From CAYJLC01 sp964370735 (GTDB lineage: Bacteria; Bacillota; Clostridia; Oscillospirales; Butyricicoccaceae), in contig CAYJLC010000004.1 in the NCBI GenBank assembly GCA_964370735.1, positions 31,342 to 95,341 on the forward strand: a stretch of DNA of 64,000 nt, written 5' to 3'. The translations under genes were made by a program, and so were the position numbers. The notes beneath the pieces are model-generated. The model was not told the origin of the DNA and made no database searches. It was given only the letters and a program-made list of their open reading frames with translations. Of this stretch, positions 34,999 to 43,293 are shown piece by piece (the stretch's first letter is position 1; each line of letters starts with the position of its first letter).

Positions 34999-36024
34999 AT
35001 GGGAATTACAAACGATATAGGGATTGACTTAGGTACGGCATCGATTTTAGTTTATGCAAAGGGCAAAGGCGTTATTTTATGCGAGCCATCTGTTGTGGCT
35101 GTGGACAAAACTAACGGTAGAATTTTAAGCGTTGGGCTTGATGCACAAAAAATGTTAGGTAGAACACCTGGAAATATTGTGGCGATTAGACCACTTCGTG
35201 AAGGTGTGATTTCTGACTATGAAATGACAGAAAAAATGATTAAAGAATTTATCAAAAAAGTTCTTGGTTTTAAATTACTTAAACCAAATATAGTGGTTTG
35301 TGTTCCTTCTATAATCACAGAAGTTGAAGAAAGAGCAGTTATCGACGCGTGTATGCAAGCAGGCGCGAAAAAGGTGTTTTTAATCGAAGAACCTGTTGCA
35401 GCTGCTATTGGCGCGGGTATCGATATTTCTCAACCTGATGGGCATATGATTGTCGATATTGGTGGTGGTACTACTGATGTTGCGGTTATTTCTTTAGGTG
35501 GTATTGTTGAATCTACTTCAATCAAAATCGCAGGGGATAAGTTTGACGATGCAATTGTTAAATATGTTAGAAAAAAATATAATATTTTAATCGGTGATAG
35601 AACTGCTGAGCAAATTAAAAAGCAAATCGGCTCGGTTTATAAAGAAGAAGAAAGTGAAAGCATGAATATTCGTGGTAGATGCCTACTTACTGGTTTACCA
35701 AGAGAAATTACTATCACTTCTGATGAAACTATCGAGGCGTTTGAAGAAGTTTCTTCAAGAATGCTTGAGGCAATTCACTCTGTTTTAGAAAGAACTCCAC
35801 CAGAACTTGTGTCGGATATTTCTACAAATGGTATACTTATGACAGGTGGTGGCTCGCTAATTAGTGGGTTAGACAGATTAATCGAGGCTACTGTTGGCAT
35901 TAAAACTGCTGTTGCAGAAGATGCGATTTCTTGCGTAGCATTAGGTACAGGCAAATGCCTAGACAACCTAAAAGATATGCAAGACGGAACTATGAATCTT
36001 TCAAGAAGAAAAGAAATGTTTTAA
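34999..36024 (+). CDS. mreB: MreB/Mbl actin-like rod-shape protein
   Basis: A 341-residue bacterial actin that forms membrane-bound filaments guiding lateral cell-wall synthesis. The phosphate-1 loop GIDLGTASILVYAKGKG, the VDIGGGTTDVAVISLGG motif and the C-terminal GILMTGGGSLISGLDRLI adenosine motif are present. ATG 34999 follows AAGAGGTGTAAA; the longer frame from 34975 lacks a ribosome binding site. There are no mreC or mreD genes beside it, so it may be an Mbl or MreBH paralogue rather than the main MreB. Confidence 0.94.
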   Translation: MGITNDIGIDLGTASILVYAKGKGVILCEPSVVAVDKTNGRILSVGLDAQKMLGRTPGNIVAIRPLREGVISDYEMTEKMIKEFIKKVLGFKLLKPNIVVCVPSIITEVEERAVIDACMQAGAKKVFLIEEPVAAAIGAGIDISQPDGHMIVDIGGGTTDVAVISLGGIVESTSIKIAGDKFDDAIVKYVRKKYNILIGDRTAEQIKKQIGSVYKEEESESMNIRGRCLLTGLPREITITSDETIEAFEEVSSRMLEAIHSVLERTPPELVSDISTNGILMTGGGSLISGLDRLIEATVGIKTAVAEDAISCVALGTGKCLDNLKDMQDGTMNLSRRKEMF

Positions 36025-36025
36025 T

Positions 36026-36061
36026 AAAAAGGTGCTGTCAAAATACGACAGCACCTTTTTT
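36026..36061 (+). terminator. Terminator of mreB
   Basis: 14-bp stem AAAAAGGTGCTGTC/GACAGCACCTTTTT with a loop of seven bases and a T-run; it may also serve the convergent gene ending at 36065. Confidence 0.93.
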
Positions 36062-36064
36062 GTG

Positions 36065-36526
36065 TTAAGGCTCAAAAGAAACATTGTTGCGATAATCAAC
36101 TTTCCTTATAGCCTTTTGCATTTTTTTGCTATAAAAGGATTCAGTTTTATACACTTTCCAAGCACAATTTAATGCAATTTGGGAAGCATCAGTTAAGTCC
36201 GATATATAATTTTTCTCATATAGTTCAAATTTATTGAGTACGTTTATAAGTGGTATTTGATTTTTATTTGTATTTGAGAGGTATAACATAATATTAAACT
36301 TGATATTTTTAAGAGTTTCTATGTCACGATTACTCTTGTTGTATTCGGTAGCAAATGATAAAAGTAATTCTCGCAGTTCTGTCATTCGCACTAAACGTTC
36401 GTTAGATACATTTTCGATATATGTTTTTCTTTTTGATAAAAAAAGAGAATAAACACTGAAGAAAAGGCTGAAAAAAGAGATTAAAAACGGTAAAATAAAT
36501 GATAAATTTTCAAAAATAAATTCCAT
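36065..36526 (-). CDS. Small membrane protein of unknown function
   Basis: A 153-residue protein with one N-terminal membrane helix (FILPFLISFFSLFFSVYSLF, about residues 9-28) followed by a basic, helical cytoplasmic part (TELRELLLSFATEYNKSN). I do not recognise a family. The start at 36526 follows GGAGGTCAGT; the longer frame to 36571 has no site. It has its own promoter and lies alone, convergent to mreB. Confidence 0.7.
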   Translation of the reverse strand: MEFIFENLSFILPFLISFFSLFFSVYSLFLSKRKTYIENVSNERLVRMTELRELLLSFATEYNKSNRDIETLKNIKFNIMLYLSNTNKNQIPLINVLNKFELYEKNYISDLTDASQIALNCAWKVYKTESFYSKKMQKAIRKVDYRNNVSFEP

Positions 36527-36561
36527 ACTGACCTCCAATAAAATAAAATTAATATATATAA

Positions 36562-36590
36562 AGATTATCATATTTTACATATTTTGTCAA
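36562..36590 (-). promoter_or_regulatory. Promoter of the small membrane protein gene
   Basis: On the minus strand TTGACA (36585-36590) and TAATCT (36562-36567), 17-base spacer. Confidence 0.6.
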
Positions 36591-36596
36591 ATTACA

Positions 36597-36625
36597 AAAA
36601 AAGCTGTCATATTAGACAGCTTTTA
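36597..36625 (-). terminator. Terminator of the phosphoglycerate mutase gene
   Basis: On the minus strand AAAAGCTGTC-taatat-GACAGCTTTTTT, directly after the stop at 36628. Confidence 0.9.
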
Positions 36626-36627
36626 GT

Positions 36628-37839
36628 TTATTTTTTTGTAAAATCGCCCATGATATTGAATGCGTCATCATAGAAATTTCCTGTTTCTTTGGCAGAATCT
36701 TCGTCGAATCTTTCTACTCCAGCTACTTTATTTGCACTGTCATAAATTAAATACGGAATTGGGTCTGCTGTGTGTGTACGAAGGACAATCGGAGTTGCGT
36801 GGTCTGGCATGATTAAGATTTTATAATCTTCACCAGTTTCATCTAATGCCTTTTTCACTCTAGGAAGAATTTCTTCGTCGATATGTTCGATAGATTTTAC
36901 TTTTAGTTCAGTGTCACCGTCGTGTCCACATTCGTCTGGCGCTTCGATATGTACAAATAAAAATTCATCGCCATTTTTGATAGCATTTGCACCAGCTTCG
37001 CCTTTTCCAGCATAATTTGTATCATAATCCCCAGTTGCGCCTTCAACTTCGATTACATTTAGTCCAATTCCTCTTGCGATACCTTGAATTAGTGGAACTG
37101 CTGTGATAACCGAACCAGAAACATTGTATTTTTCTTTGAATAAAGTGAATTTCGGCTTTGTTCCTTCGCCCCATAACCAAATGCTGTTTGCAGGCTCTAG
37201 CCCTTTTTCCATACGACGGATATTTACAGGGTGTGCCATAAGAAGGTCGTAAGAACGCTTCATCATATCGATAACTTTTTCAGAATAAGCACCTTTTGGC
37301 ATATATTCAGTGATTTTTTGTCCTAAAATATCGTGTGGAGGTGTCATTGTGTAGTCGTAATTTATATTTTTCCACGTCATAATATGACGGTAGCTAACGC
37401 CACGATAAAAAGAAAGTTCATCTGAAGAAAACTCATCTTTTAGTGCATCAATAAGCTCATACGCCTCTTCATTTGTAATTTTGCCACCACTATGGTCTAA
37501 TATTGTTTTATTTTCAAAAGGAACATCATCAGTAGAAATAGTTACTAAATTCAGTCTAAAAACAGTGTCATTATCGAAAAGTTCTATATCTAAGCCTAGC
37601 GCTTCGATAGGAGAACGACCAGTATAAGCCTCGTGCGCGTCATAGCCTAAAACGGACATATTTGCAACATCACTACCTTTTGGTAAATCATCGTATAGGG
37701 TGATAGCTAAACCTTGTGTACCCTCTTTGGCTAAAGCGTCCATGTTGGGCTTTTTTGCAACCATCATAGGAGTTTTGTTACCAAGTTCTTCTATTTTATA
37801 GTCAGCCATGCCATCGCATAAAATAACTGCATATCTCAT
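36628..37839 (-). CDS. apgM: Cofactor-independent phosphoglycerate mutase (ApgM type)
   Basis: A 403-residue metal-dependent mutase of the archaeal-like aPGAM family, interconverting 3- and 2-phosphoglycerate. The N-terminal metal site AVILCDGMADY, the catalytic-serine region KGSDVANMSVLGYD with YTGRSPIEA after it, and the late metal motif ILIMPDHATPI are visible. Homologues are common in Clostridia beside or instead of GpmI. The gene stands alone with its own promoter and terminator. A homoserine kinase-type relative with related sequence exists, but the length and motifs favour the mutase. Confidence 0.88.
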   Translation of the reverse strand: MRYAVILCDGMADYKIEELGNKTPMMVAKKPNMDALAKEGTQGLAITLYDDLPKGSDVANMSVLGYDAHEAYTGRSPIEALGLDIELFDNDTVFRLNLVTISTDDVPFENKTILDHSGGKITNEEAYELIDALKDEFSSDELSFYRGVSYRHIMTWKNINYDYTMTPPHDILGQKITEYMPKGAYSEKVIDMMKRSYDLLMAHPVNIRRMEKGLEPANSIWLWGEGTKPKFTLFKEKYNVSGSVITAVPLIQGIARGIGLNVIEVEGATGDYDTNYAGKGEAGANAIKNGDEFLFVHIEAPDECGHDGDTELKVKSIEHIDEEILPRVKKALDETGEDYKILIMPDHATPIVLRTHTADPIPYLIYDSANKVAGVERFDEDSAKETGNFYDDAFNIMGDFTKK

Positions 37840-37871
37840 TTAATTTCTCCTTTATTAATTTAATATGATAA

Positions 37872-37900
37872 ATTATAACATAAATGAACGGAAAAATCAA
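37872..37900 (-). promoter_or_regulatory. Promoter of apgM
   Basis: On the minus strand TTGATT (37895-37900) and TATAAT (37872-37877), 17-base spacer. Confidence 0.75.
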
Positions 37901-37937
37901 CCTGTTAAATGTTAAATATTTTGTCAAATTTTCGCTA

Positions 37938-38294
37938 TTATTTAGGTAATTTTTTTGTAAAAACCAATTTTGACCCAATAATTATAAGAATTACACCTAG
38001 AATTTTTCTCAAAATGCTAGTGTCTATATTGTTTGCTAGAAATCCAAAGGCTATTGTCGAGAAAATACCAGATATAGTGCAGTGAACCATTGCTTTTTTG
38101 TCTACAAGCTTATTTTTTAGGTGAAAAAATAGCGCTGGGCTTGCAGAAAACACAAAATATGTGAGATTTATTCCTTGAGATACGATTTGCGAAACACCAA
38201 GAACCATAGTGAGATACAAAATAAAAATACTCCCACCACCAATTCCAAATCCAGAAAGTATTCCGAAAAGAACGCCTAAAATAAAATTTATCAT
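37938..38294 (-). CDS. TSUP (TauE/SafE) family half-transporter, second half
   Basis: A 118-residue membrane protein, about half the usual 240-260 residues of TSUP anion/sulfite exporters. It has the repeat motif GILSGFGIGGGSIFILYL and three or four membrane segments. The start at 38294 overlaps the stop of the upstream TSUP half by four bases (ATGA), so the two are translationally coupled and probably form one heterodimeric carrier. The longer frame to 38351 runs inside the partner gene. The substrate is unknown; sulfite, sulfonates or small organic anions are known for the family. Confidence 0.82.
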   Translation of the reverse strand: MINFILGVLFGILSGFGIGGGSIFILYLTMVLGVSQIVSQGINLTYFVFSASPALFFHLKNKLVDKKAMVHCTISGIFSTIAFGFLANNIDTSILRKILGVILIIIGSKLVFTKKLPK

Positions 38295-38629
38295 AAAAGA
38301 CTTCGTATACCTCCATAGATTATAACTGCACCTAGAAAGCGTTTTAGCCATAAAATAGGAACTTTTTTAAAGACTTTGCCTGAAATTATTCCACCGAAAA
38401 AACCACCGAGCAAAAAGGGGAGTGCTAGGTTTAAATCGAAGTTTCCATTGTAAATATAAATGCCACTAGAGATTATAGATAATGGTAAAATTATCGAAAT
38501 TGACGTTGCAAATGCGTTTTGTTGTTCTAATTTTCCAAATTTTATTAGCAAAGGAATTAAAATCATTCCACCAAAAGCACCGAAAAATCCATTTATTGCA
38601 CCGACTAGCGCTCCGATTAAAAAATACAT
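38291..38629 (-). CDS. TSUP (TauE/SafE) family half-transporter, first half
   Basis: A 112-residue membrane protein with the TSUP N-terminal motif GAINGFFGAFGGMILIPLLI and about four membrane segments. Its start at 38629 follows a GAGGTGA site. It is the upstream half of a pair, each half matching one of the two internal repeats of full-length TSUP proteins. Since both halves keep an intact ribosome binding site and coupling overlap, this looks like a stable two-gene form, not a recent frameshift. Confidence 0.82.
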   Translation of the reverse strand: MYFLIGALVGAINGFFGAFGGMILIPLLIKFGKLEQQNAFATSISIILPLSIISSGIYIYNGNFDLNLALPFLLGGFFGGIISGKVFKKVPILWLKRFLGAVIIYGGIRSLL

Positions 38630-38684
38630 AAAATCACCTCATAAATATCTTGTGCAAAATTAAGTAATTTATGTAAATTTATAA

Positions 38685-38721
38685 AAAAATCGACATTACC
38701 TAATAGGTAGTGTCGATTTTA
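38685..38721 (-). terminator. Terminator of the FtsA-like/lipoprotein operon
   Basis: A long stem AAAATCGACA.TACC/GGTA.TGTCGATTTT lies between the lipoprotein stop at 38736 and the TSUP start; on the minus strand it ends in a T-run. Confidence 0.85.
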
Positions 38722-38735
38722 TGTATGAATTAGTG

Positions 38736-39800
38736 TTAACGAATAACAGTTACACCGTTTGTGTCATTTTCGATTTTATAAACAGCAGAATTATCAAGAG
38801 CCACAAGATACGAGCCGACAATATTGCTAGTGCCTTTTTCATAAACATTAATTCTAGCGGCAGTTGAACCTTCGATAAGTGCAATTCCGTCTTCAAATAA
38901 TATTTCAAAATCTTCCATGCTTTCGCCTGTTAAGCCTAGTTCAGACGGAGTAAATGAGCGAATTATATCGATAGTGTCGTCGACAGATAGAGCGTCGACA
39001 GGCTCACGCCCAGAGCTTGCCGTTTCGCTTTCAGCAACAAAAAGCGCACCCTCTTCAAATTTAGGGTTTATATCGATAATTATATTATTTGCAAGGATTT
39101 CAAGTACATAACTTCCGTTTAAACTTTCATTATTTTTGGCAAGAAACAGAGAGGTAGTAGTGTCACTAGGCACTGTTTCTAGCGTAACAAATATATCAGA
39201 AAAAACATCGGAATCAGGTATTTCATCAGAGAAAACCAGCGGAGTAAATCCTTCGGCTTTCATAATTTCGATATATTCATTTAAAAGCTCGATATTATTT
39301 TCAATTGACGAGTAGGTTATGTTAATCGAATTATTGTTATCATGAGAATATGCAAGCCAATAATATTCGGTAGGAAATGTTTCTAATGTGTTGAAAGCAG
39401 GAACAGTTATGTCATAAATCGCATAAGTTTCTGGAATTTCCGTAGGAATTTCGATATCTCCACGCGTAAAATCGTCGATTAATGATTGGAGTTCTGCATT
39501 TAGTTCATCGTCTGTCATCTCGGTGCTATCATCTTCGACATCAGTAACATCTTCACCGTCAGTAACATCTTCGGTAGGCTCGTCGGTTTCAGTCGTGTCT
39601 TCTGTCACGTCTGTCGGGTCTTCGGAAGATGTGTCTTCACCACCTGTTTCCTCGTCACCTGTTTCCTCACCATCAGTTTCGCCTTCGACAGTTTCAGTAA
39701 TCTCGTCGGTAGGCGTTTCTTCTGTTGCTGCATCTCCACCACCACATCCATAAAGGAAAAGTGATATGATTGCAAGCATAATTATATATTTTTTATTCAT
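38736..39800 (-). CDS. Acidic lipoprotein of unknown function
   Basis: A 354-residue predicted lipoprotein. The signal peptide ends in FLYGC with C19, followed by a strongly acidic, threonine-rich linker of about 90 residues (TDGEETGDEETGGEDTSS). A folded domain of about 250 residues follows (TFPTEYYWLAYSHDNNNSIN), of no family I recognise. The start at 39800 is preceded by GAGGGGTACA, and the frame back to 39848 would destroy the signal peptide. It overlaps the end of the FtsA-like gene by 8 bases and is probably co-expressed with it, which hints at an envelope or division role. Confidence 0.72.
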   Translation of the reverse strand: MNKKYIIMLAIISLFLYGCGGGDAATEETPTDEITETVEGETDGEETGDEETGGEDTSSEDPTDVTEDTTETDEPTEDVTDGEDVTDVEDDSTEMTDDELNAELQSLIDDFTRGDIEIPTEIPETYAIYDITVPAFNTLETFPTEYYWLAYSHDNNNSINITYSSIENNIELLNEYIEIMKAEGFTPLVFSDEIPDSDVFSDIFVTLETVPSDTTTSLFLAKNNESLNGSYVLEILANNIIIDINPKFEEGALFVAESETASSGREPVDALSVDDTIDIIRSFTPSELGLTGESMEDFEILFEDGIALIEGSTAARINVYEKGTSNIVGSYLVALDNSAVYKIENDTNGVTVIR

Positions 39801-41643
39801 TGTACCCCTCGGTTTCATCTTCGTAGCAAATTCTGATTTTGTCACCACTAACTAAAATATGTGTGAATGGTCGGTCTTCATCGTTTACAGTGATTATAAC
39901 ACGTTTTGAGATATTGCCAAAATCAAGCCCCGAATATTCTAATAAATCCATGACGAAATATGGAGAACCATCGTCTTTTCCGTCTAAATCTAGTGGATTA
40001 TCATTTAAAAAGAATGAGTATGCAGTTTTTGCGATTGGTTTCTCTGGTTGTGTATCAGCAGATTTTTCCACAGTTTTTTTGCTTGATTCCGAATTGTATT
40101 CCAGTTTAACCGAAGAATTTGTCGGAATTTGGCTGTCTTCATCTAGCAAATTATCGTCTAAAATTACTCCATAAGCATCGAACATATCCATTAATTGATA
40201 GGCAAAAACTATATTATTTTCGCCAGTTTTTGCAGGAATAAAAGTAATTTTATCGCCAGTGTTTACAATATCGGATAATTTCGCTACTTTTCCGTTGATT
40301 TTAAGCTCCGAAGGAGTTGCAGGAGCACCATGGAACACTTTTTTCTTTCCGTCAATTTCAATAATAGTCGACGAACCACTTTTGCCGATAAAGTCCATAT
40401 AAGTGTGTCCATTCATCATAAGAAGTTCTAAAACAGTAACTGTACCATTACGGAACAATTTCGCTTGCGCTCCGTTTAATGTAACGTGATAGCTTTCGCT
40501 TAAAAGGTTTAGCCCTGTCGAAATTGCAATGCCTAGAGGCGTGGTATATTCTGGGTCTTCAAGGTCGAAATTATCAGAATATGCACTGTTTTTAAAGTGG
40601 CCACCGGCAATAGCGACCCTTCTGTCGTCCATTTCAAGCGATTTTGCAACTTCCTCACGAAGTCCTGAAAGTTTACTGCCACCACCAGCTAAAAACACTG
40701 CGGACGGAGTGCCATTATTTATTTGTGAAATTCTGTCGGCGATTTCTTTTGCAAGGTTTTTCGAGGCGCTTTCAAGGATTTTTGTGATTTCATTTTGCTT
40801 TAAACTTTGCTCAAATCCTAAAATATCTGTAAAACGAATTTCTTCGGATTTTCCGATTTGCATTTTAATATGCTCGGCAGTGTTATAGTCGACAAGCAGG
40901 TTTTTCATAAGTGTTTCGGAGATTTCATCGCCAGCAACCGTCGCCATTGTATAGCCGACAACAGCTCCGTCTTTGCAAATCGCAATATCGGAAGTACCAG
41001 CACCAATATCAACTAAAGCGAGGTTTAAAAGCCTTAAATCCTTTGGAATTGCCGCATTTAACGCTGCAATAGGCTCTAAAGTTAGAGTGTCGATTTCTAA
41101 ATTTGACGCACGCATAACAGCATATAGGCTGTCGATAACTTCGCTCGGTAGAAAAGTTGCCAAAACAGAAACTTCAAAATTCTGCCCTGTGTGTCCTTTC
41201 ATATTCGAGATAGGGTAGCCGTCTAATAGGTTTTTTACAACGGTATAGCCGACTAAAAACATACGTTTATCTGTATTTGTTAATTTCTCCTCTGCATTTG
41301 AAACTGCCATAGCCTCAAGAGAAGTTATTCTATCGTCATTAATAATTTCAGGGGCTTTTAACTCTAAAGATGCGCTACCTGATTGGGTTTTTAAAGCACG
41401 TCCTGCGGCTGCAACACAAGCTTTTTTAAGCTTTGTTCCTAGCCTTTTTTCTAAAATTTCAGTGACTTCGCGAACAGCTTTTGCCACTTGTTCGATGTCT
41501 TCAATTTGACCATCTTTCATTGCACGTTTAGAATGAGGTTTTTTCTCGATATGAGTTATGGAAACTTTTTCGCCATTTTTAGTGGCAATCATTCCTATAA
41601 TATTTCTAGTGCCTATATCTAAAGCGTAAATGATATCTTCCAT
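39793..41643 (-). CDS. FtsA-like actin-fold ATPase with long C-terminal extension
   Basis: A 616-residue protein of the FtsA/PilM-type actin superfamily. The phosphate-1 loop YALDIGTRNIIGMI, an SHS2-like 1C insertion near residues 80-190, the LALVDIGAGTSDIAI phosphate-2 loop and the AVFLAGGGSKLSGL adenosine motif are all visible. Residues after about 370 form an extension absent from classical FtsA (~420 residues), with two similar turns NTGDKITF and VSGDKIRI that suggest duplicated beta domains. No ftsZ is adjacent. It is a Clostridia-type FtsA relative; the role may be in division, sporulation or envelope assembly. The lipoprotein gene overlapping its end is a likely partner. Confidence 0.82.
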   Translation of the reverse strand: MEDIIYALDIGTRNIIGMIATKNGEKVSITHIEKKPHSKRAMKDGQIEDIEQVAKAVREVTEILEKRLGTKLKKACVAAAGRALKTQSGSASLELKAPEIINDDRITSLEAMAVSNAEEKLTNTDKRMFLVGYTVVKNLLDGYPISNMKGHTGQNFEVSVLATFLPSEVIDSLYAVMRASNLEIDTLTLEPIAALNAAIPKDLRLLNLALVDIGAGTSDIAICKDGAVVGYTMATVAGDEISETLMKNLLVDYNTAEHIKMQIGKSEEIRFTDILGFEQSLKQNEITKILESASKNLAKEIADRISQINNGTPSAVFLAGGGSKLSGLREEVAKSLEMDDRRVAIAGGHFKNSAYSDNFDLEDPEYTTPLGIAISTGLNLLSESYHVTLNGAQAKLFRNGTVTVLELLMMNGHTYMDFIGKSGSSTIIEIDGKKKVFHGAPATPSELKINGKVAKLSDIVNTGDKITFIPAKTGENNIVFAYQLMDMFDAYGVILDDNLLDEDSQIPTNSSVKLEYNSESSKKTVEKSADTQPEKPIAKTAYSFFLNDNPLDLDGKDDGSPYFVMDLLEYSGLDFGNISKRVIITVNDEDRPFTHILVSGDKIRICYEDETEGYNE

Positions 41644-41680
41644 AGTTAAATCACCTTTTCAAAAAATTACATATATAATA

Positions 41681-41709
41681 ATTATACTATAAACAGTGCT
41701 TAATTTCAA
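41681..41709 (-). promoter_or_regulatory. Promoter of the FtsA-like gene
   Basis: On the minus strand TTGAAA (41704-41709) and TATAAT (41681-41686), 17-base spacer. Confidence 0.7.
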
Positions 41710-41765
41710 GGTTTATTTCGATATTAAACTGATATCTGCTTTAGTATAATGAAATTTTGTATTGA

Positions 41766-41790
41766 AAAAGGACGGAAAATCCGTCCTTTA
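41766..41790 (-). terminator. Terminator of the flagellar operon
   Basis: AAAGGACGG-attt(t)-CCGTCCTTT on the minus strand, directly after the YjfB-like gene, followed by TTCAAT. Confidence 0.85.
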
Positions 41791-41794
41791 AAAA

Positions 41795-41971
41795 TTATGC
41801 GTAAGTGTCGATGTATTTGCCTAGTTTTGGAATATCATTCATCATTTCGATAAGATTATTTGCAATAACTTCTTGACTATCCATCGTTTCTTTTGTCATT
41901 GCAAGAGATAAACCTTGGGTAACTTGCGCCTGAGCCATGCTCATAGAGGCAAGGGCTATGCTATCCATCAT
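41795..41971 (-). CDS. YjfB-like putative motility protein (58 residues)
   Basis: A 58-residue protein beginning MMDSIALASMSMAQAQVTQG and continuing into an amphipathic helix (MTKETMDSQEVIANNLIEMM). This is the YjfB family, annotated as putative motility proteins in Firmicutes; its molecular role is not established. It has a clear AGGAGG site and lies 12 bases after csrA as the last gene of the flagellar operon, where Bacillus has hag. The N-terminal helix resembles the D0 region of axial flagellar proteins. Confidence 0.85.
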   Translation of the reverse strand: MMDSIALASMSMAQAQVTQGLSLAMTKETMDSQEVIANNLIEMMNDIPKLGKYIDTYA

Positions 41972-41983
41972 ATAAATTTCCTC

Positions 41984-42202
41984 CTATTTTCCTAAAAATG
42001 CATTTAACACATTTTCGTCGATATCAGCCGATGCTAAGTTTACATCGGTAGCTTGTTTTAGTTCACTTCGCAAAATCAGCACGTCTTTTGGTGCATCTAT
42101 GCCTATGTTTACTTTTCCGTTTGGGTCGATTGATACAATTTTAATGCTAATATCATCGCCGATTAAAAGTGAATCTCCGACTTTTCTTTTTAAAACTAAC
42201 AT
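41984..42202 (-). CDS. csrA: Carbon storage/flagellin translation regulator CsrA
   Basis: A 72-residue RNA-binding protein beginning MLVLKRKVGDSLLIGDDISI. CsrA dimers bind GGA-containing hairpins in leaders, chiefly of flagellin mRNA in Firmicutes, and block translation. FliW, encoded by the preceding gene two bases away, sequesters CsrA until flagellin is secreted. The length is normal for Firmicute CsrA. Confidence 0.96.
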   Translation of the reverse strand: MLVLKRKVGDSLLIGDDISIKIVSIDPNGKVNIGIDAPKDVLILRSELKQATDVNLASADIDENVLNAFLGK

Positions 42203-42204
42203 AG

Positions 42205-42645
42205 TTACACCCCATTTTTAAATTCTGATAATTTATGACGCATATTTAATTCCGTACTGTCTAAAATAACTTGGCAAGCAATTCTAAGCTCGTCATTTAT
42301 AACAATTGGGCATTTTAAATTAACCGTACTATCAGAAACAGGGTCGCGAACAACGCAAAAAACATAGTAACATAAGTCTTCGCTTTTAGATGCTTTCATA
42401 TAAGAAAGCTCGTCTTCTTGCAAAATAGGCGCATAAGACGGGTTTAACGAAAACGGATTCATTGAAACAAAAGCAAGCGATGGTGTTTTTAAGCTTTGAA
42501 AACAAAGTAGATTTGTGCTACTGTCACCAAAAGGCAAAAGCAAAAATTCATGCTCGTCTTCAAAACCGAAAATTCCGTTTGGAAAAGATAGAACATCGCT
42601 GTTATCATAGTCTATCATTCCAAAATATTTTGTATTTGTTGTCAT
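42205..42645 (-). CDS. fliW: Flagellar assembly factor FliW
   Basis: A 146-residue protein that binds either flagellin or CsrA, linking flagellin synthesis to export. The opening YFGMIDYDNSDVLSFPNGIFGFE and the later CQVILDSTELNMRHKL are typical. It lies between the DUF6470 gene and csrA, with gaps of two bases on each side, matching the Bacillus order. Confidence 0.95.
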   Translation of the reverse strand: MTTNTKYFGMIDYDNSDVLSFPNGIFGFEDEHEFLLLPFGDSSTNLLCFQSLKTPSLAFVSMNPFSLNPSYAPILQEDELSYMKASKSEDLCYYVFCVVRDPVSDSTVNLKCPIVINDELRIACQVILDSTELNMRHKLSEFKNGV

Positions 42646-42647
42646 TA

Positions 42648-43256
42648 TTAAGCCTCCACAGAGAATTTTGGCTCGTAGTCAGGTGCTGAAGATGGAGGTA
42701 CATAGATAGGGGAACCGACATAGTTTATAATGATTTCTGGCTGTTGAGTCACTGTAAACTCGATGTCACCAGGGGTAAATTCCATGTCAAATTGGTTCAT
42801 TCGCCAGTCGAAATTCAGTTTGTCCATTTCATATTGGATAGACAAATCGCCACCCTCAAAACTTATTTCTGGAGGAACATCTGGTAGAAACTTTACATTT
42901 ACATTCGAAAGTGTTCCGATAGTATCGCGTTTTGCAAGCTCGGCTGTGACATTTTGCCCAACCTTTGCTTTAAGTAGCATTTTACCGTCGTTAACTGTCG
43001 CAGATGTAGCCTCGTAGGCGCTTTGTATTCCGTTATCAGCTGCCTGCTCGATATTACTTACAGTTGTAGGCACTATTGAGTTTCTAGCCTCAAAAGTGTC
43101 AATATTTACTTTAATAGGACGGCTTTTGATTTTTAAACCACCACTATCGGTTGAAACCTCTAGCTCTGCAGAACCAGATGCATATTTAATTTCTGCATGC
43201 TTTGTTTTCATTTGAATTTCAATTGGAACTGTTTTTATTTCAATTAATGGATACAT
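42648..43256 (-). CDS. DUF6470 (YviE-like) flagellar operon protein
   Basis: A 202-residue protein of the YviE/DUF6470 family (opening YPLIEIKTVPIEIQMKTKHA). Its function is unknown but it is regularly placed between flgL and fliW in Firmicutes, as here. The sequence is predicted to be rich in beta strands with helical patches (AADNGIQSAYEAT). It starts at 43256 after AAAGGGGATTAGAGT. Confidence 0.85.
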   Translation of the reverse strand: MYPLIEIKTVPIEIQMKTKHAEIKYASGSAELEVSTDSGGLKIKSRPIKVNIDTFEARNSIVPTTVSNIEQAADNGIQSAYEATSATVNDGKMLLKAKVGQNVTAELAKRDTIGTLSNVNVKFLPDVPPEISFEGGDLSIQYEMDKLNFDWRMNQFDMEFTPGDIEFTVTQQPEIIINYVGSPIYVPPSSAPDYEPKFSVEA

Positions 43257-43293
43257 ACTCTAATCCCCTTTACTAAAAGTATAATGACTTGCG

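Noticed and set aside
39523..39753. Serine/valine-rich plus-strand reading frame
   Set aside because: It is the antisense shadow of the acidic Thr/Glu/Asp linker of the lipoprotein gene and lacks a ribosome binding site.
40529..40888. Plus-strand frame of 119 codons opposite the FtsA-like gene
   Set aside because: Antisense to a gene with clear actin-fold motifs; no independent start signal.
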